NCBI RefSeq assembly: GCF_008710135.1
Contig: NZ_VYKK01000002.1
Span: 1-64,000 of the forward strand
Source of the DNA: Paenibacillus spiritus
GTDB taxonomy: Bacteria; Bacillota; Bacilli; Paenibacillales; Paenibacillaceae
Direction of reading: 5' to 3'
Length of the DNA stretch: 64,000 nt
The notes under the pieces were generated by a model. That model saw only the letters and a program-made list of their open reading frames with translations. It ran no database searches and was not told the origin of the DNA. This document shows positions 35,371 through 43,666 of this stretch, in pieces. Numbering within the stretch: position 1 is the stretch's first letter; the number at the start of each line of letters is the position of its first letter. The translations under genes were made by a program, and so were the position numbers.

Positions 35371-36522
35371 TTGCGCAAACAACGTATTCTTATATTTTCG
35401 GAAGGCTTTGGAGCCGGCCATACCCAAGCGGCTTACGCCCTTTCCAGCAGCCTGCGCCGGCTTTCGCCGAACCTGCAGACCCGGGTGCTGGAGCTCGGAA
35501 ACTTTCTGAATCCGAAAGTGGCTCCGCTGATTATTTCGGCCTACCGCAAAACGGTCATGACGCAGCCCAAGCTGATGGGTTATGTATACAGACACCAAAA
35601 ATCGTTCAATCGTCTTACCACGCTTGCCCTGCACCGGATTTTTTATACGCATGCCAAAAATATCGTGCAGCAGCTTCGTCCCGACGTAATTGTCTGCACC
35701 CATTTTATACCGAGCGCCGTGATTTCCCGGCTCAAGCGCCTGGACCCGTCGCTCAAGACGCCGCTGTGCACGGTTATTACCGATTACGACGCCCACGCCA
35801 CCTGGATCAGCCGGGAGGTTGACCGCTATCTGGTCTCGACCCCGGAGGTCAAGGCCAAGCTGCGGCTTCGGGGCATTTCGGCTTCCAAAATCCGGGTGAC
35901 GGGAATTCCCGTCCATCCTAACTTCTGGGAGCATCCCGGCAAAGAGGAAATCCGGGAACGCTTCGGACTCCGGGATATGCCGACCGTCATGGTCATGGGC
36001 GGAGGCTGGGGAATGATGAACGACGAAGTCGTCAACAATTATCTGGCCGATTGGGGAGAACGGGTGCAGATTCTTTTCTGCCTCGGACACAACCAGCAGC
36101 TGCTCCACGAGATGAAGGCTGACCCCCGGTTCAACCGGCCCAACATTTCGCTGATCGGGTTCACCAAAGAAATCGACAAGCTGATGGAAATATCGGACCT
36201 GCTGATTACCAAACCGGGTGGAATGACCTGCAGCGAAGGACTGGCCAAAGGCATCCCGATGCTGTTTCACCATCCGCTTCCGGGACAGGAAGAAGAGAAC
36301 TGCCGGTATTTCACCGCCGCCGGACTCGGAGAACCGATTACTTCCCTGGAGGTGGTCGGGGCCTGGATGAAGCGGGTAGCCGAAGATACGGACAACGTCC
36401 GGTCCGCCCGCCAGGAACAGCTCGCTGGCATCGCCCGCTACCATCCTCTTCAGAGCGCCCAGAGCATTCTGGAGCTTCTCCGGGGCCAGGAAGAGAACCC
36501 GCTGACCCAGGCGCCTAGATAG
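35371..36522 (+). CDS. MGDG synthase/UgtP-like glycosyltransferase (GT28)
   Basis: A 383-residue GT-B enzyme starting at TTG with AGGTGGA upstream. The N-terminal MGDG-synthase domain has the opening ILIFSEGFGAGHTQAA, the THFIPS and TDYDAHATW motifs. The C-terminal half has the family 28 signature ITKPGGMTCSEGLAKGIPML and PGQEEEN, which bind UDP-sugar. It probably glucosylates diacylglycerol to make membrane glycolipid and lipoteichoic acid anchor. Diverges from the GT2 gene with separate promoters. Confidence 0.87.
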   Translation: MRKQRILIFSEGFGAGHTQAAYALSSSLRRLSPNLQTRVLELGNFLNPKVAPLIISAYRKTVMTQPKLMGYVYRHQKSFNRLTTLALHRIFYTHAKNIVQQLRPDVIVCTHFIPSAVISRLKRLDPSLKTPLCTVITDYDAHATWISREVDRYLVSTPEVKAKLRLRGISASKIRVTGIPVHPNFWEHPGKEEIRERFGLRDMPTVMVMGGGWGMMNDEVVNNYLADWGERVQILFCLGHNQQLLHEMKADPRFNRPNISLIGFTKEIDKLMEISDLLITKPGGMTCSEGLAKGIPMLFHHPLPGQEEENCRYFTAAGLGEPITSLEVVGAWMKRVAEDTDNVRSARQEQLAGIARYHPLQSAQSILELLRGQEENPLTQAPR

Positions 36523-36556
36523 TCCCGGGCCCCCAGCCCTATATTGTGCTACAGCA

Positions 36557-36604
36557 AATACGCCCCCGCGCCTGTCGTTATCGGCAGACGCGGGGGCGTA
36601 TTAT
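36557..36604. terminator. Bidirectional terminator between the GT28 gene and trmB
   Basis: AATACGCCCCCGCG pairs perfectly with CGCGGGGGCGTATT around an 18-base loop, between convergent genes. Confidence 0.85.
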
Positions 36605-36629
36605 TGGAATAGGATGGGCGGACAGAAGG

Positions 36630-37343
36630 CTACAGCCGATATTTCGACAGACGCCCGGCCCGGTAGGCTTCAAGCGCTTCTTCGCCCACGATGGCCTCGC
36701 AGCGGTGGATGCGCATGCCCTGGCCGACAAACTTGGTCTCATATTCGGTCATCACATGCTCTTCATTGATCCCGCCGGCATGCAGATCCAGCGATAGGTT
36801 CGTCATCTGGAGACCGTAATCGGCGAAGGCGTTCAGCGAGAATTCAAACAGGCTGACCGAGTCGGTCTTCAGATGGATTTCGCCCCGGCCGTTCAGCAGA
36901 CCGCGGTACTTGTCGAGAAACCGCGGATGGGTTAGGCGACGGCGCGCGTGCTTGCTCTTGGGCCACGGGTCGCTGAAATTGAGATAGATCCGCTCCAGCT
37001 CTCCGGGAGCAAAGACTTCCTCTGCGTATTCGATATTGGCCAGCGCAAGACGCAGGTTCGCCGGGTTCTCTTCCCCGAGCGTTTCATGCGCCGCTCTAGC
37101 CTTCTCCGCGCCGCGGCGGAGCAGTTCGTCGTACATATCCACGCCAATAAAGTTGATATCCGGGTATTTCACGCTCATTTGGCTGATGAACTGACCCTTG
37201 CCCATGCCGAATTCCACATGAATGGGACGGTCATTGCCGAACAGCTCATGCCATTTGCCTTTATAATTGCGCGGCTCCAGTACGACCAGATCGGTCTGGC
37301 GTTCCAGGCTTTCACGTATTCCTTTTCTTCCGCGTAGACGCAT
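36630..37343 (-). CDS. trmB: tRNA (guanine-N7-)-methyltransferase TrmB
   Basis: A 237-residue SAM-dependent methyltransferase forming m7G46 in tRNA. The SAM site is HVEFGMGKGQFI. The catalytic region has YLNFSDPWPKSKHARRRLTHPRFL, and the C-terminus has TEYETKF. GAGGAGAAAG precedes the start. Single gene, ending at the terminator shared with the GT28 gene. Confidence 0.96.
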   Translation of the reverse strand: MRLRGRKGIRESLERQTDLVVLEPRNYKGKWHELFGNDRPIHVEFGMGKGQFISQMSVKYPDINFIGVDMYDELLRRGAEKARAAHETLGEENPANLRLALANIEYAEEVFAPGELERIYLNFSDPWPKSKHARRRLTHPRFLDKYRGLLNGRGEIHLKTDSVSLFEFSLNAFADYGLQMTNLSLDLHAGGINEEHVMTEYETKFVGQGMRIHRCEAIVGEEALEAYRAGRLSKYRL

Positions 37344-37435
37344 GCTTTCTCCTCGCTTTGCTCTAAAGGTTGCCGATAGTATATTCTGCCGAACTTGCCG
37401 CCAAAAGTAAAGAGAAATTCAATTCGGCCCACATA

Positions 37436-37480
37436 CAAAAAAAGGAACCGCCTGCGCCGTCAGGCGCCGGAGATTCCCTT
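37436..37480 (-). terminator. Terminator after the 60-residue ORF
   Basis: On the minus strand CCGGCGCCTG and CGCAGGCGG pair in a stem flanked by GGAA/TTCC, followed by seven T residues. Confidence 0.82.
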
Positions 37481-37496
37481 CTGCAGGCTATAACGT

Positions 37497-37679
37497 TTAA
37501 CGCGACTCGGCGTTAAAATCAAATGTCTTCTCGAAGGCGTTGCGGATCTTCCGCTGCGCTTCAATCTTAATGCGGGGGTTGCCTTTGAATTCCACTCCGG
37601 TCAGCGCGAGCGCTTCGTCGGGAGTCAGCTGGACATCGATCGGGCCTTTGGCCGTCGGATTCGCCATCTGCATGTTCAT
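37497..37679 (-). CDS. Small conserved-looking protein, unknown function
   Basis: A 60-residue ORF starting at ATG 37679 (MNMQMANPTAKGPIDVQL), six bases after GAGGTG. It has no transmembrane segment. Charged residues concentrate in NPRIKIEAQRKIRNAFEKTF. It is monocistronic with a strong terminator, and its codon use resembles its neighbours, so I regard it as a real gene. No family recognised. Confidence 0.65.
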   Translation of the reverse strand: MNMQMANPTAKGPIDVQLTPDEALALTGVEFKGNPRIKIEAQRKIRNAFEKTFDFNAESR

Positions 37680-37954
37680 CGTTATCACCTCTCGGGTTTA
37701 GGTTGGGCACAGAGACTGAAATTTATGAATACCGGAATCGGGAAACGGTGATAAAAAACAGTGCCTTCTTACAGTTCAAATATAACACGGCGTGTAAGTA
37801 ACTTCAAGACATTTTAAAGCGTTTTCAACACTATTTTATGTAAAATTTTTGTGACCATAAAGGATGGGCGGCGGCTTCTCCGCTCCACTTTGCAGGCCCA
37901 ATTTGGTACAATGTACGGGACTGGCCTATTTACAAGAATAAAGAAGGAGAAATC

Positions 37955-38911
37955 ATGTCTATTATGCAACCTTCCTCCTCCGCTCCGCAGTGGGGGGATA
38001 AACGTTTTCATACCTGGAATCACGAAATGCGCGAGCAATTCGATACCAAAGTGTTCAAAGTCATGCTGGACGCGGGCTTTACCTGCCCGAACCGCGACGG
38101 TTCGATCGCCAAGGGCGGCTGCACCTTCTGCAGCGCGCGCGGCTCCGGGGATTTTGCCGGCCGCCGGCGGGATGACCTGGTGACCCAGTTCAACACGATC
38201 CGGGACCGCCAGCACCAGAAGTGGCCGAATGCCAAATATATTGGATATTTCCAGGCCTATACCAATACTTACGCCCCTGTCGAAGAGCTGCGCGAGTATT
38301 ACGAAGTGATTCTGGAGCAGCCCGGCGTCGTCGGCCTGTCCATCGCCACCCGCCCCGACTGTCTGCCTGACGATGTGGTCGAATATCTGGCCGACATCAA
38401 CAAGCGGACCTATCTGTGGGTCGAAATGGGGCTTCAGACCATTCATGAATCCACTTCGAACCTCATTAACCGGGCTCATGATACCCGCTGTTACATCGAA
38501 GCGGTGGAGAAGCTTCGCAAGCACGGAATCCGCGTATGCACGCACATTATCCACGGATTGCCGCAGGAGACGCATGAAATGATGCTCGAGACGGTGGAAG
38601 CCGTCTCCCGGATGGATGTCCAGGGCATCAAGATCCATCTGCTGCATCTGATGCGCAAGACGCCGATGGTGAAGCAGTACGAAGCCGGACTGCTGCGCTT
38701 CCTGGAGCAGGACGAGTACGTCAAGCTCATTGCCGATTCGCTCGAGATCCTGCCTCCGGAGATGATTGTGCATCGGCTGACCGGCGACGCGCCGCGCGAT
38801 CTGCTGATCGGTCCGATGTGGAGCCTGAAGAAATGGGAAGTGCTCAATGCCATCGACGACGAGCTGACCGCCCGGGACAGCTGGCAGGGCAAATACTGGA
38901 GGAAGCGCTAG
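37955..38911 (+). CDS. mnmL: TIGR01212 family radical SAM protein (YtqA/MnmL-like)
   Basis: A 318-residue radical SAM enzyme. The cluster motif is the unusual C-x11-C-x2-C form in CPNRDGSIAKGGCTFC (about residues 47-62), characteristic of this family. Later conserved parts include ATRPDCLPDDVVEYL, WVEMGLQT and THIIHGLPQE. In B. subtilis the orthologue and its neighbour YtqB have been linked to making mnm5s2U at the tRNA wobble position. The downstream methyltransferase gene starts directly after its stop codon, which supports the same pairing here. The symbol rests on that synteny. Confidence 0.85.
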   Translation: MSIMQPSSSAPQWGDKRFHTWNHEMREQFDTKVFKVMLDAGFTCPNRDGSIAKGGCTFCSARGSGDFAGRRRDDLVTQFNTIRDRQHQKWPNAKYIGYFQAYTNTYAPVEELREYYEVILEQPGVVGLSIATRPDCLPDDVVEYLADINKRTYLWVEMGLQTIHESTSNLINRAHDTRCYIEAVEKLRKHGIRVCTHIIHGLPQETHEMMLETVEAVSRMDVQGIKIHLLHLMRKTPMVKQYEAGLLRFLEQDEYVKLIADSLEILPPEMIVHRLTGDAPRDLLIGPMWSLKKWEVLNAIDDELTARDSWQGKYWRKR

Positions 38912-39511
38912 ATGGGCTTCCTCTCGGTGCTCGGCATGGCCCAGCAGCTGGTATCCCGGCGGCTGCAGCCCGGCGGGCGGGCGGTCGACGCCACCGTGGG
39001 CACGGGGGCCGACACGCTGTTCCTTGCCCGGACCGCCGGCAGACGGGGCCGGGTCTTCGGCTTCGATGTGCAGGAGCAGGCGCTCCGGATCGCCCGGGAG
39101 CGCCTGGACCAGGCTCGCCTGGCGGGCGAACGGCTCGGCGAGACGACGCTGCTGCTGGCCAGCCACGCCGGCATGGCCGAGGCCGTGCCGGCTGATTGGC
39201 GCGGCGCCGTGGACGCGGTGATGTTCAACCTCGGCTATCTTCCAGACGGAAGCGCCGACAAGACGATCATCACCGAAGCGTCCAGCACGCTGGCTGCGCT
39301 GAACGCGGCCCTGTCGCTGCTCGCGCCGCGCGGCGTGCTGACCGCCGTGGTCTATCCCGGCCACGAAGGCGGCGAAGCCGAAGCCACCGCGGTCCGGGCC
39401 TGGGCGGAAGCGCTGTCTCCCAAGGACGGCCAGTCGATCGTCTATCGTCAGCTTCAGCGCCCGGAAGCGCCTTATTTGATTGCCGTGGAACGAAGCAGGC
39501 TTCCGCTCTAG
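38912..39511 (+). CDS. mnmM: tRNA wobble-uridine methyltransferase (YtqB/MnmM-like)
   Basis: A 199-residue class I SAM methyltransferase: the SAM loop is VDATVGTGADTLFLAR (about 25-40), then VFGFDVQEQAL, and the catalytic-region motif VMFNLGYLPDGS. It belongs to the rRNA_methylase PF06962 family, whose B. subtilis member methylates nm5s2U34 in tRNA. The ATG abuts the stop of the radical SAM gene. Local GC is markedly higher than the surroundings, mainly at third positions. Confidence 0.85.
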   Translation: MGFLSVLGMAQQLVSRRLQPGGRAVDATVGTGADTLFLARTAGRRGRVFGFDVQEQALRIARERLDQARLAGERLGETTLLLASHAGMAEAVPADWRGAVDAVMFNLGYLPDGSADKTIITEASSTLAALNAALSLLAPRGVLTAVVYPGHEGGEAEATAVRAWAEALSPKDGQSIVYRQLQRPEAPYLIAVERSRLPL

Positions 39512-39601
39512 CGAAGCCTCCCACCGCCGCTACATCATGATATGAATTGGCCCTCCGGGTCCAATTGATATAAATAAAGAATACGGAGAGGAATGGAATT
39601 C

Positions 39602-40567
39602 ATGACACAGCCATATCCATTGAAATTTCAACCCGACTTTCAGGAACGGGTCTGGGGAGGCCGCGCGCTGGAGCGGTTCGGCCTGGATCTCCCGGACGGC
39701 GTCATCGGCGAAGGCTGGATGATCGCCGATCATCCGAACGGCGTATCGACCGTCGTGAACGGCGAGCTGGCCGGACTGGGCCTGGATGCCGTCCGCGAGA
39801 AGCTGGGCCGCGAATGGTTCGGCTCGAAAGGCTACAAGGAGGACGCCCGGTTCCCGCTGCTGGTGAAGCTTCTGGACTGCAACGACGATCTGTCCGTGCA
39901 GGTTCATCCGACCGATGACTACGAAGGGCTTCCCCAGGGCGAGCTCGGCAAGACCGAAATGTGGTACGTGCTGGACGCCAAACCGGGCGCTAAGATCATC
40001 TACGGCCTGAAAGAAGGCGTGGACCGTGAACAGCTTCGCGAAGCGCTGGAGTCCGGGAACGTCATGGACACGCTGCAGGAAGTTCCGGTATCGGCGGGGG
40101 ATACGTTCTATATCCCGGCGGGGACGGTTCATGCGCTCTGCGCCGGCGTGCTGGTGGCCGAAATTCAGCAGAATTCGGACACGACCTACCGCATCTACGA
40201 CTACAACCGTCCCGGTCTGGACGGCAAGCCGCGCGAGCTGCATATCGAGCATTCCCTGAACGTGACCGCCTACGAAGGCGCGGGCGCAACGTCGATGAAG
40301 ACGGACGGAGCGAAGCCCGGCGAGTGGCTGCGTCTGGCCCATTCTCCTTATTTTATCGTGGAAAAAGGCATGGTGAGCGAGAAATGGGAACTGTCGGCCG
40401 CACCGGACAGCTTCACCATTCTGGTCATCTGCGAGGGCAGCGGTCACCTCACCTGGGAAGGCGGCTCCCAGCCGTATGCCGCAGGCGAATGCTATCTCAT
40501 CCCGGCCAGCCTGAGCAGCTACGCCATTGAAGGCCAGTCCACGCTGCTGCGCGCGTACCTGCCGTAA
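39602..40567 (+). CDS. manA: Mannose-6-phosphate isomerase, class I
   Basis: A 321-residue zinc enzyme interconverting mannose 6-phosphate and fructose 6-phosphate. I choose the ATG at 39602 (MTQPYPLKFQPDFQERVWGG), ten bases after GGAGAGG, as in other family members. An ATG three codons earlier is possible. Metal-binding parts are visible: LSVQVHPTDDY, KTEMWYVL and FYIPAGTVHALCAG. It starts about 90 bases after the mnmM-like gene and precedes a hydrolase gene by 13 bases. Confidence 0.93.
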   Translation: MTQPYPLKFQPDFQERVWGGRALERFGLDLPDGVIGEGWMIADHPNGVSTVVNGELAGLGLDAVREKLGREWFGSKGYKEDARFPLLVKLLDCNDDLSVQVHPTDDYEGLPQGELGKTEMWYVLDAKPGAKIIYGLKEGVDREQLREALESGNVMDTLQEVPVSAGDTFYIPAGTVHALCAGVLVAEIQQNSDTTYRIYDYNRPGLDGKPRELHIEHSLNVTAYEGAGATSMKTDGAKPGEWLRLAHSPYFIVEKGMVSEKWELSAAPDSFTILVICEGSGHLTWEGGSQPYAAGECYLIPASLSSYAIEGQSTLLRAYLP

Positions 40568-40580
40568 GGCGAGGAACTCC

Positions 40581-41537
40581 ATGAGCGAGCAGTTCTTCTG
40601 GATGACGGACCCGGTCGGCGTTGACATTCACATCTATTCCTGGCTGCCGGATGCGGGACAGCCGCTGCGCGGCGCCGTCCAAATCGCGCATGGCATGTGC
40701 GAGACGGCCGGACGATACGCCGAACTCGCCGCATCGCTGAATGCGGCCGGCTTCGCCGTCTATGCCGGCGACCACCGGGGACACGGCCGAACCGCCGGCG
40801 CCGTCAACCTGCTTGGCGACGCCGGCGAAGACGGCTTCTACTGGATGCGGCGCGATCTGACCGGCATCGCCGGGATCATCCGGAAGCGGCATCTGGAGCT
40901 GCCGCTCTTTTTGCTGGGACACAGCATGGGCTCCTTCCTGGTTCAGAAGCTGATGGGCGAGGACGGGCCGGAGCTCTACGACGGCTTCCTGCTGACGGGA
41001 AGCAACGGGCCGCGCCGCCTGCTTGCGCTGGGCGAATGGATGGCCCGTTCGCAGAACCGGCTCCGCGGGGATCTTCATCGGAGCGTTCTGCTCAACACCG
41101 TTGTCTTCGGCACCTATAACCGTTCCTTCTCGCCGGTCCGGACGGCGTTCGACTGGCTGAGCCGCGATCCGGAAGAGGTGGACCGGTACATTGCCGACCC
41201 GTACTGCGGCGCCATCTGCACGACCCGGTTCTTCCGCGATTTCTTCCGGCTGCTGCGGGAGCTGCATACGGAGGAGACGCTGGCCGGGCTCTCGCCGGAC
41301 AAGCCGGTCTTCCTGTTCTCGGGAGACAAGGACCCGGTCGGCCTCGCCGGCAAAGGCATGATCGCGCTGGCGGACCTCTACCGGTCCCGCGGCATCCGCG
41401 ACGTGGAGCTGAAGCTGTATCCGGGAGGACGGCACGAAATGCTGCATGAGATCAACCGCGCGGAAGTGGCCGCCGATGTGCGGGACTGGCTGCAGCGGCA
41501 CCTGCCGGAAAGTCCCTGCCCGCATAACCATCCCTGA
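40581..41537 (+). CDS. Alpha/beta hydrolase (monoacylglycerol lipase/lysophospholipase-like)
   Basis: A 318-residue Hydrolase_4 family enzyme starting at 40581 (MSEQFFWMTDPVG) behind GAGGAAC. Features: HGMCETAGRYAELAASL, GDHRGHGRT, nucleophile in LLGHSMGSFL, and later acid and base in FSGDKDPVG and GGRHEMLHE. It resembles PldB/YtpA and monoacylglycerol lipases, so it probably hydrolyses lysophospholipids or monoglycerides. Likely cotranscribed with manA, although no pathway link is obvious. Confidence 0.87.
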   Translation: MSEQFFWMTDPVGVDIHIYSWLPDAGQPLRGAVQIAHGMCETAGRYAELAASLNAAGFAVYAGDHRGHGRTAGAVNLLGDAGEDGFYWMRRDLTGIAGIIRKRHLELPLFLLGHSMGSFLVQKLMGEDGPELYDGFLLTGSNGPRRLLALGEWMARSQNRLRGDLHRSVLLNTVVFGTYNRSFSPVRTAFDWLSRDPEEVDRYIADPYCGAICTTRFFRDFFRLLRELHTEETLAGLSPDKPVFLFSGDKDPVGLAGKGMIALADLYRSRGIRDVELKLYPGGRHEMLHEINRAEVAADVRDWLQRHLPESPCPHNHP

Positions 41538-41658
41538 CCATTGGAACGCCGAGTTGACTACAGACATCGAGAACGGCCGCCGGTTCAATTTCAATGCACC
41601 CGGACGGTCACCAATAGAAGGTATGTCAGTACTAGAAGCACGCTTCAGAAGACAGCAA

Positions 41659-41694
41659 AAGACAGACCTTTCGCTCCGGCGAAAGGTCTGTCTT
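41659..41694. terminator. 16-bp perfect hairpin between convergent genes
   Basis: AAGACAGACCTTTCGC pairs perfectly with its complement around a four-base loop. The minus strand continues TTTTGC, so it best fits as the terminator of the recQ/radical SAM unit, but it also lies after the hydrolase gene. The rest of 41538-41797 shows no gene. Confidence 0.8.
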
Positions 41695-41797
41695 GGTGTT
41701 AGGGCATATCCGTCATTGCCGCCTGCAGCAGCGGCAGTCCCAAGCCTCTCCGGTCTCCCGCTTCCGAATGATAACCTTGCAGCCGCTCGCTCCCTCT

Positions 41798-43648
41798 CTA
41801 TTCTGCCGGTACCGGCACAGCCGGCCAAGGCAGCGCAAGAAACCGGGGAACACCGCTTGCACTTAGGCCGTCCCCGCTCTCCCCCTCCTGGCCGTACAGC
41901 ACGAGCAGAAGGGTGGCCTCATCGGCGGGCCCGAAGCGCCCGGCGACATCCCTGTCTGCTTCGCCTTCCGGCGCGTCGAACGGAACGCCGGCCAGCGAAT
42001 CCAGCACGGTGGCCAGCGGGAACGGCAGCAGCGACAGCGCGGCGGATTTGTGCAGCTCGCGCTCGGACAGTCCGAGCGCCGCCAGCTCCGGCGAATAATA
42101 TTCCGGCGCGGCCGCAAGCGCCCGCATGGCATCCTGCCAGCCGGCTTTGTCCAAGGCCGGTTCCCACCAGATTTTGCGCGGCTTGTACCGGTGGCCCAGG
42201 AAATAATCGAGCTGCATCAGCCCCTCGATGACCGCCATGCCCGGCGTGCCCCGTCCGGTCAGAAAAGACCGCAGACGGATGAACAGATCTTCAAGCTGGT
42301 GGCCGATCTTCGACCAGCCCTGCGCCTCCCAGTAATCCCCGAACTCCTGGAAGAAATCGAACGGCGTTGCAAAGACCTTCCGGATCAAATATTTCACGGT
42401 GTAATCCATCCGGTGGTCGTTCCAGTATTTCTCCAGCACATCCTCCAGCCGCTTCAGCCGGACGATGTCTCCGAAGCTCAGCATATGGCTGCTCAGAATT
42501 TCATACGGCGCGGTGTCCATGTAGACGTAATCGTATTTGGCGGCCTGGGCCCGGAGGCCTGTGCCGCGCAGCATTTTCAGAAATCCGAGCTGCAGCTCCT
42601 CCGGCTCCATCGCGAACACGTCGTTGAAGGTCTTGCGGAACGTCGCATAATCCTCCATCGGCAGGCCGGCGATCAGATCCAGATGCTGGTCGATATTGCC
42701 GCTGCGCTTGATGGTCATGACCGTGCGCGACAATTTCGCAAAATTCTGGCGCCGCTTCACCAGCTCGTTCGTCTCGTCGTTCGTGGACTGCACTCCGATC
42801 TCGAACCGGAAGATGCCGGGCGGCGCATGCTCCGCGAGAAACGCCAGCACCTCGGGCCGCATGATGTCCGCCGTAATCTCGAACTGGAACACGCAGCCGC
42901 CGTGATTGTCGATCAGGAACCGGAACATTTCGAGGGCGTACTCGCGGTTGATGTTAAAGGTGCGGTCCAGGAATTTGATCGTCTTCGCGCCGTTCTGGAT
43001 GAGGTACAGCAAATCCGACTTCACCCGCTCGATGTCGTAATAGCGGACGCCGACCTCGATGCTTGAGAGACAGAACTGGCAGTTGAACGGGCAGCCCCGG
43101 CTGGTCTCGAAGTAGACAATGCGCTTGCCCAGGGAAGGCAGATCCTCGGGAAAACGGTGCGGCGAAGGCAGGGTATTCAGATCGCTCTTCGGCCGGGGCG
43201 GGTTGACGACAACCGCGCCTTCCCGGCGGTAGGCCGCTCCGAACACGAAGTGAAACTTCCTTCCGTCCCGCAGCTCCTGCAGCAGATGGTGGAACGTCTC
43301 TTCCCCGTCGCCGCAGACGATGAAGTCGATGCCAGGCTCCCGCTCCATAAAGACCGCCGGCTCGTAGGTAACCTCGGGACCGCCCAGCACAATGGCCGTC
43401 TCCGGCATAATCTTCTTGAGAATGGCGACCAGCTTCAGGGTCTCCTCGATGTTCCAGATGTAGCAGGAGAAGCCGATGACGTCAGGCCGCCGGGCGAACA
43501 GATCGGAGACGACATTCATCGCCGGGTCCTTGATGGTGTATTCGGCCAGCTCGATGTCGAACTCGCGCCCGCTGTAGGCTTTGAGCAGCCGGATGGCCAG
43601 CGAGGTGTGAATATACTTGGCGTTCAGTGTCGCCAGAATGACTTTCAT
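41798..43648 (-). CDS. B12-binding domain radical SAM protein (DUF4080)
   Basis: A 616-residue protein. The N-terminal cobalamin-binding domain starts MKVILATLNAKYIHTSLAIRLL and contains VIGFSCYIWN and IVLGGPEVTYEP. The radical SAM barrel has the canonical C-x3-C-x2-C in RGCPFNCQFC (about 183-192). A C-terminal DUF4080 extension ends the protein. The substrate is unknown. A cobalamin-dependent methyltransferase or an anaerobic tailoring enzyme is usual for the class. It starts 18 bases after recQ ends, so both are in one operon. Confidence 0.88.
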   Translation of the reverse strand: MKVILATLNAKYIHTSLAIRLLKAYSGREFDIELAEYTIKDPAMNVVSDLFARRPDVIGFSCYIWNIEETLKLVAILKKIMPETAIVLGGPEVTYEPAVFMEREPGIDFIVCGDGEETFHHLLQELRDGRKFHFVFGAAYRREGAVVVNPPRPKSDLNTLPSPHRFPEDLPSLGKRIVYFETSRGCPFNCQFCLSSIEVGVRYYDIERVKSDLLYLIQNGAKTIKFLDRTFNINREYALEMFRFLIDNHGGCVFQFEITADIMRPEVLAFLAEHAPPGIFRFEIGVQSTNDETNELVKRRQNFAKLSRTVMTIKRSGNIDQHLDLIAGLPMEDYATFRKTFNDVFAMEPEELQLGFLKMLRGTGLRAQAAKYDYVYMDTAPYEILSSHMLSFGDIVRLKRLEDVLEKYWNDHRMDYTVKYLIRKVFATPFDFFQEFGDYWEAQGWSKIGHQLEDLFIRLRSFLTGRGTPGMAVIEGLMQLDYFLGHRYKPRKIWWEPALDKAGWQDAMRALAAAPEYYSPELAALGLSERELHKSAALSLLPFPLATVLDSLAGVPFDAPEGEADRDVAGRFGPADEATLLLVLYGQEGESGDGLSASGVPRFLALPWPAVPVPAE

Positions 43649-43666
43649 CGTTGTCTTCCTCTCTTG

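Noticed and set aside
37814..39364. 516-codon open frame on the minus strand
   Set aside because: Opposite the radical SAM/methyltransferase pair. No domain and no start signal.
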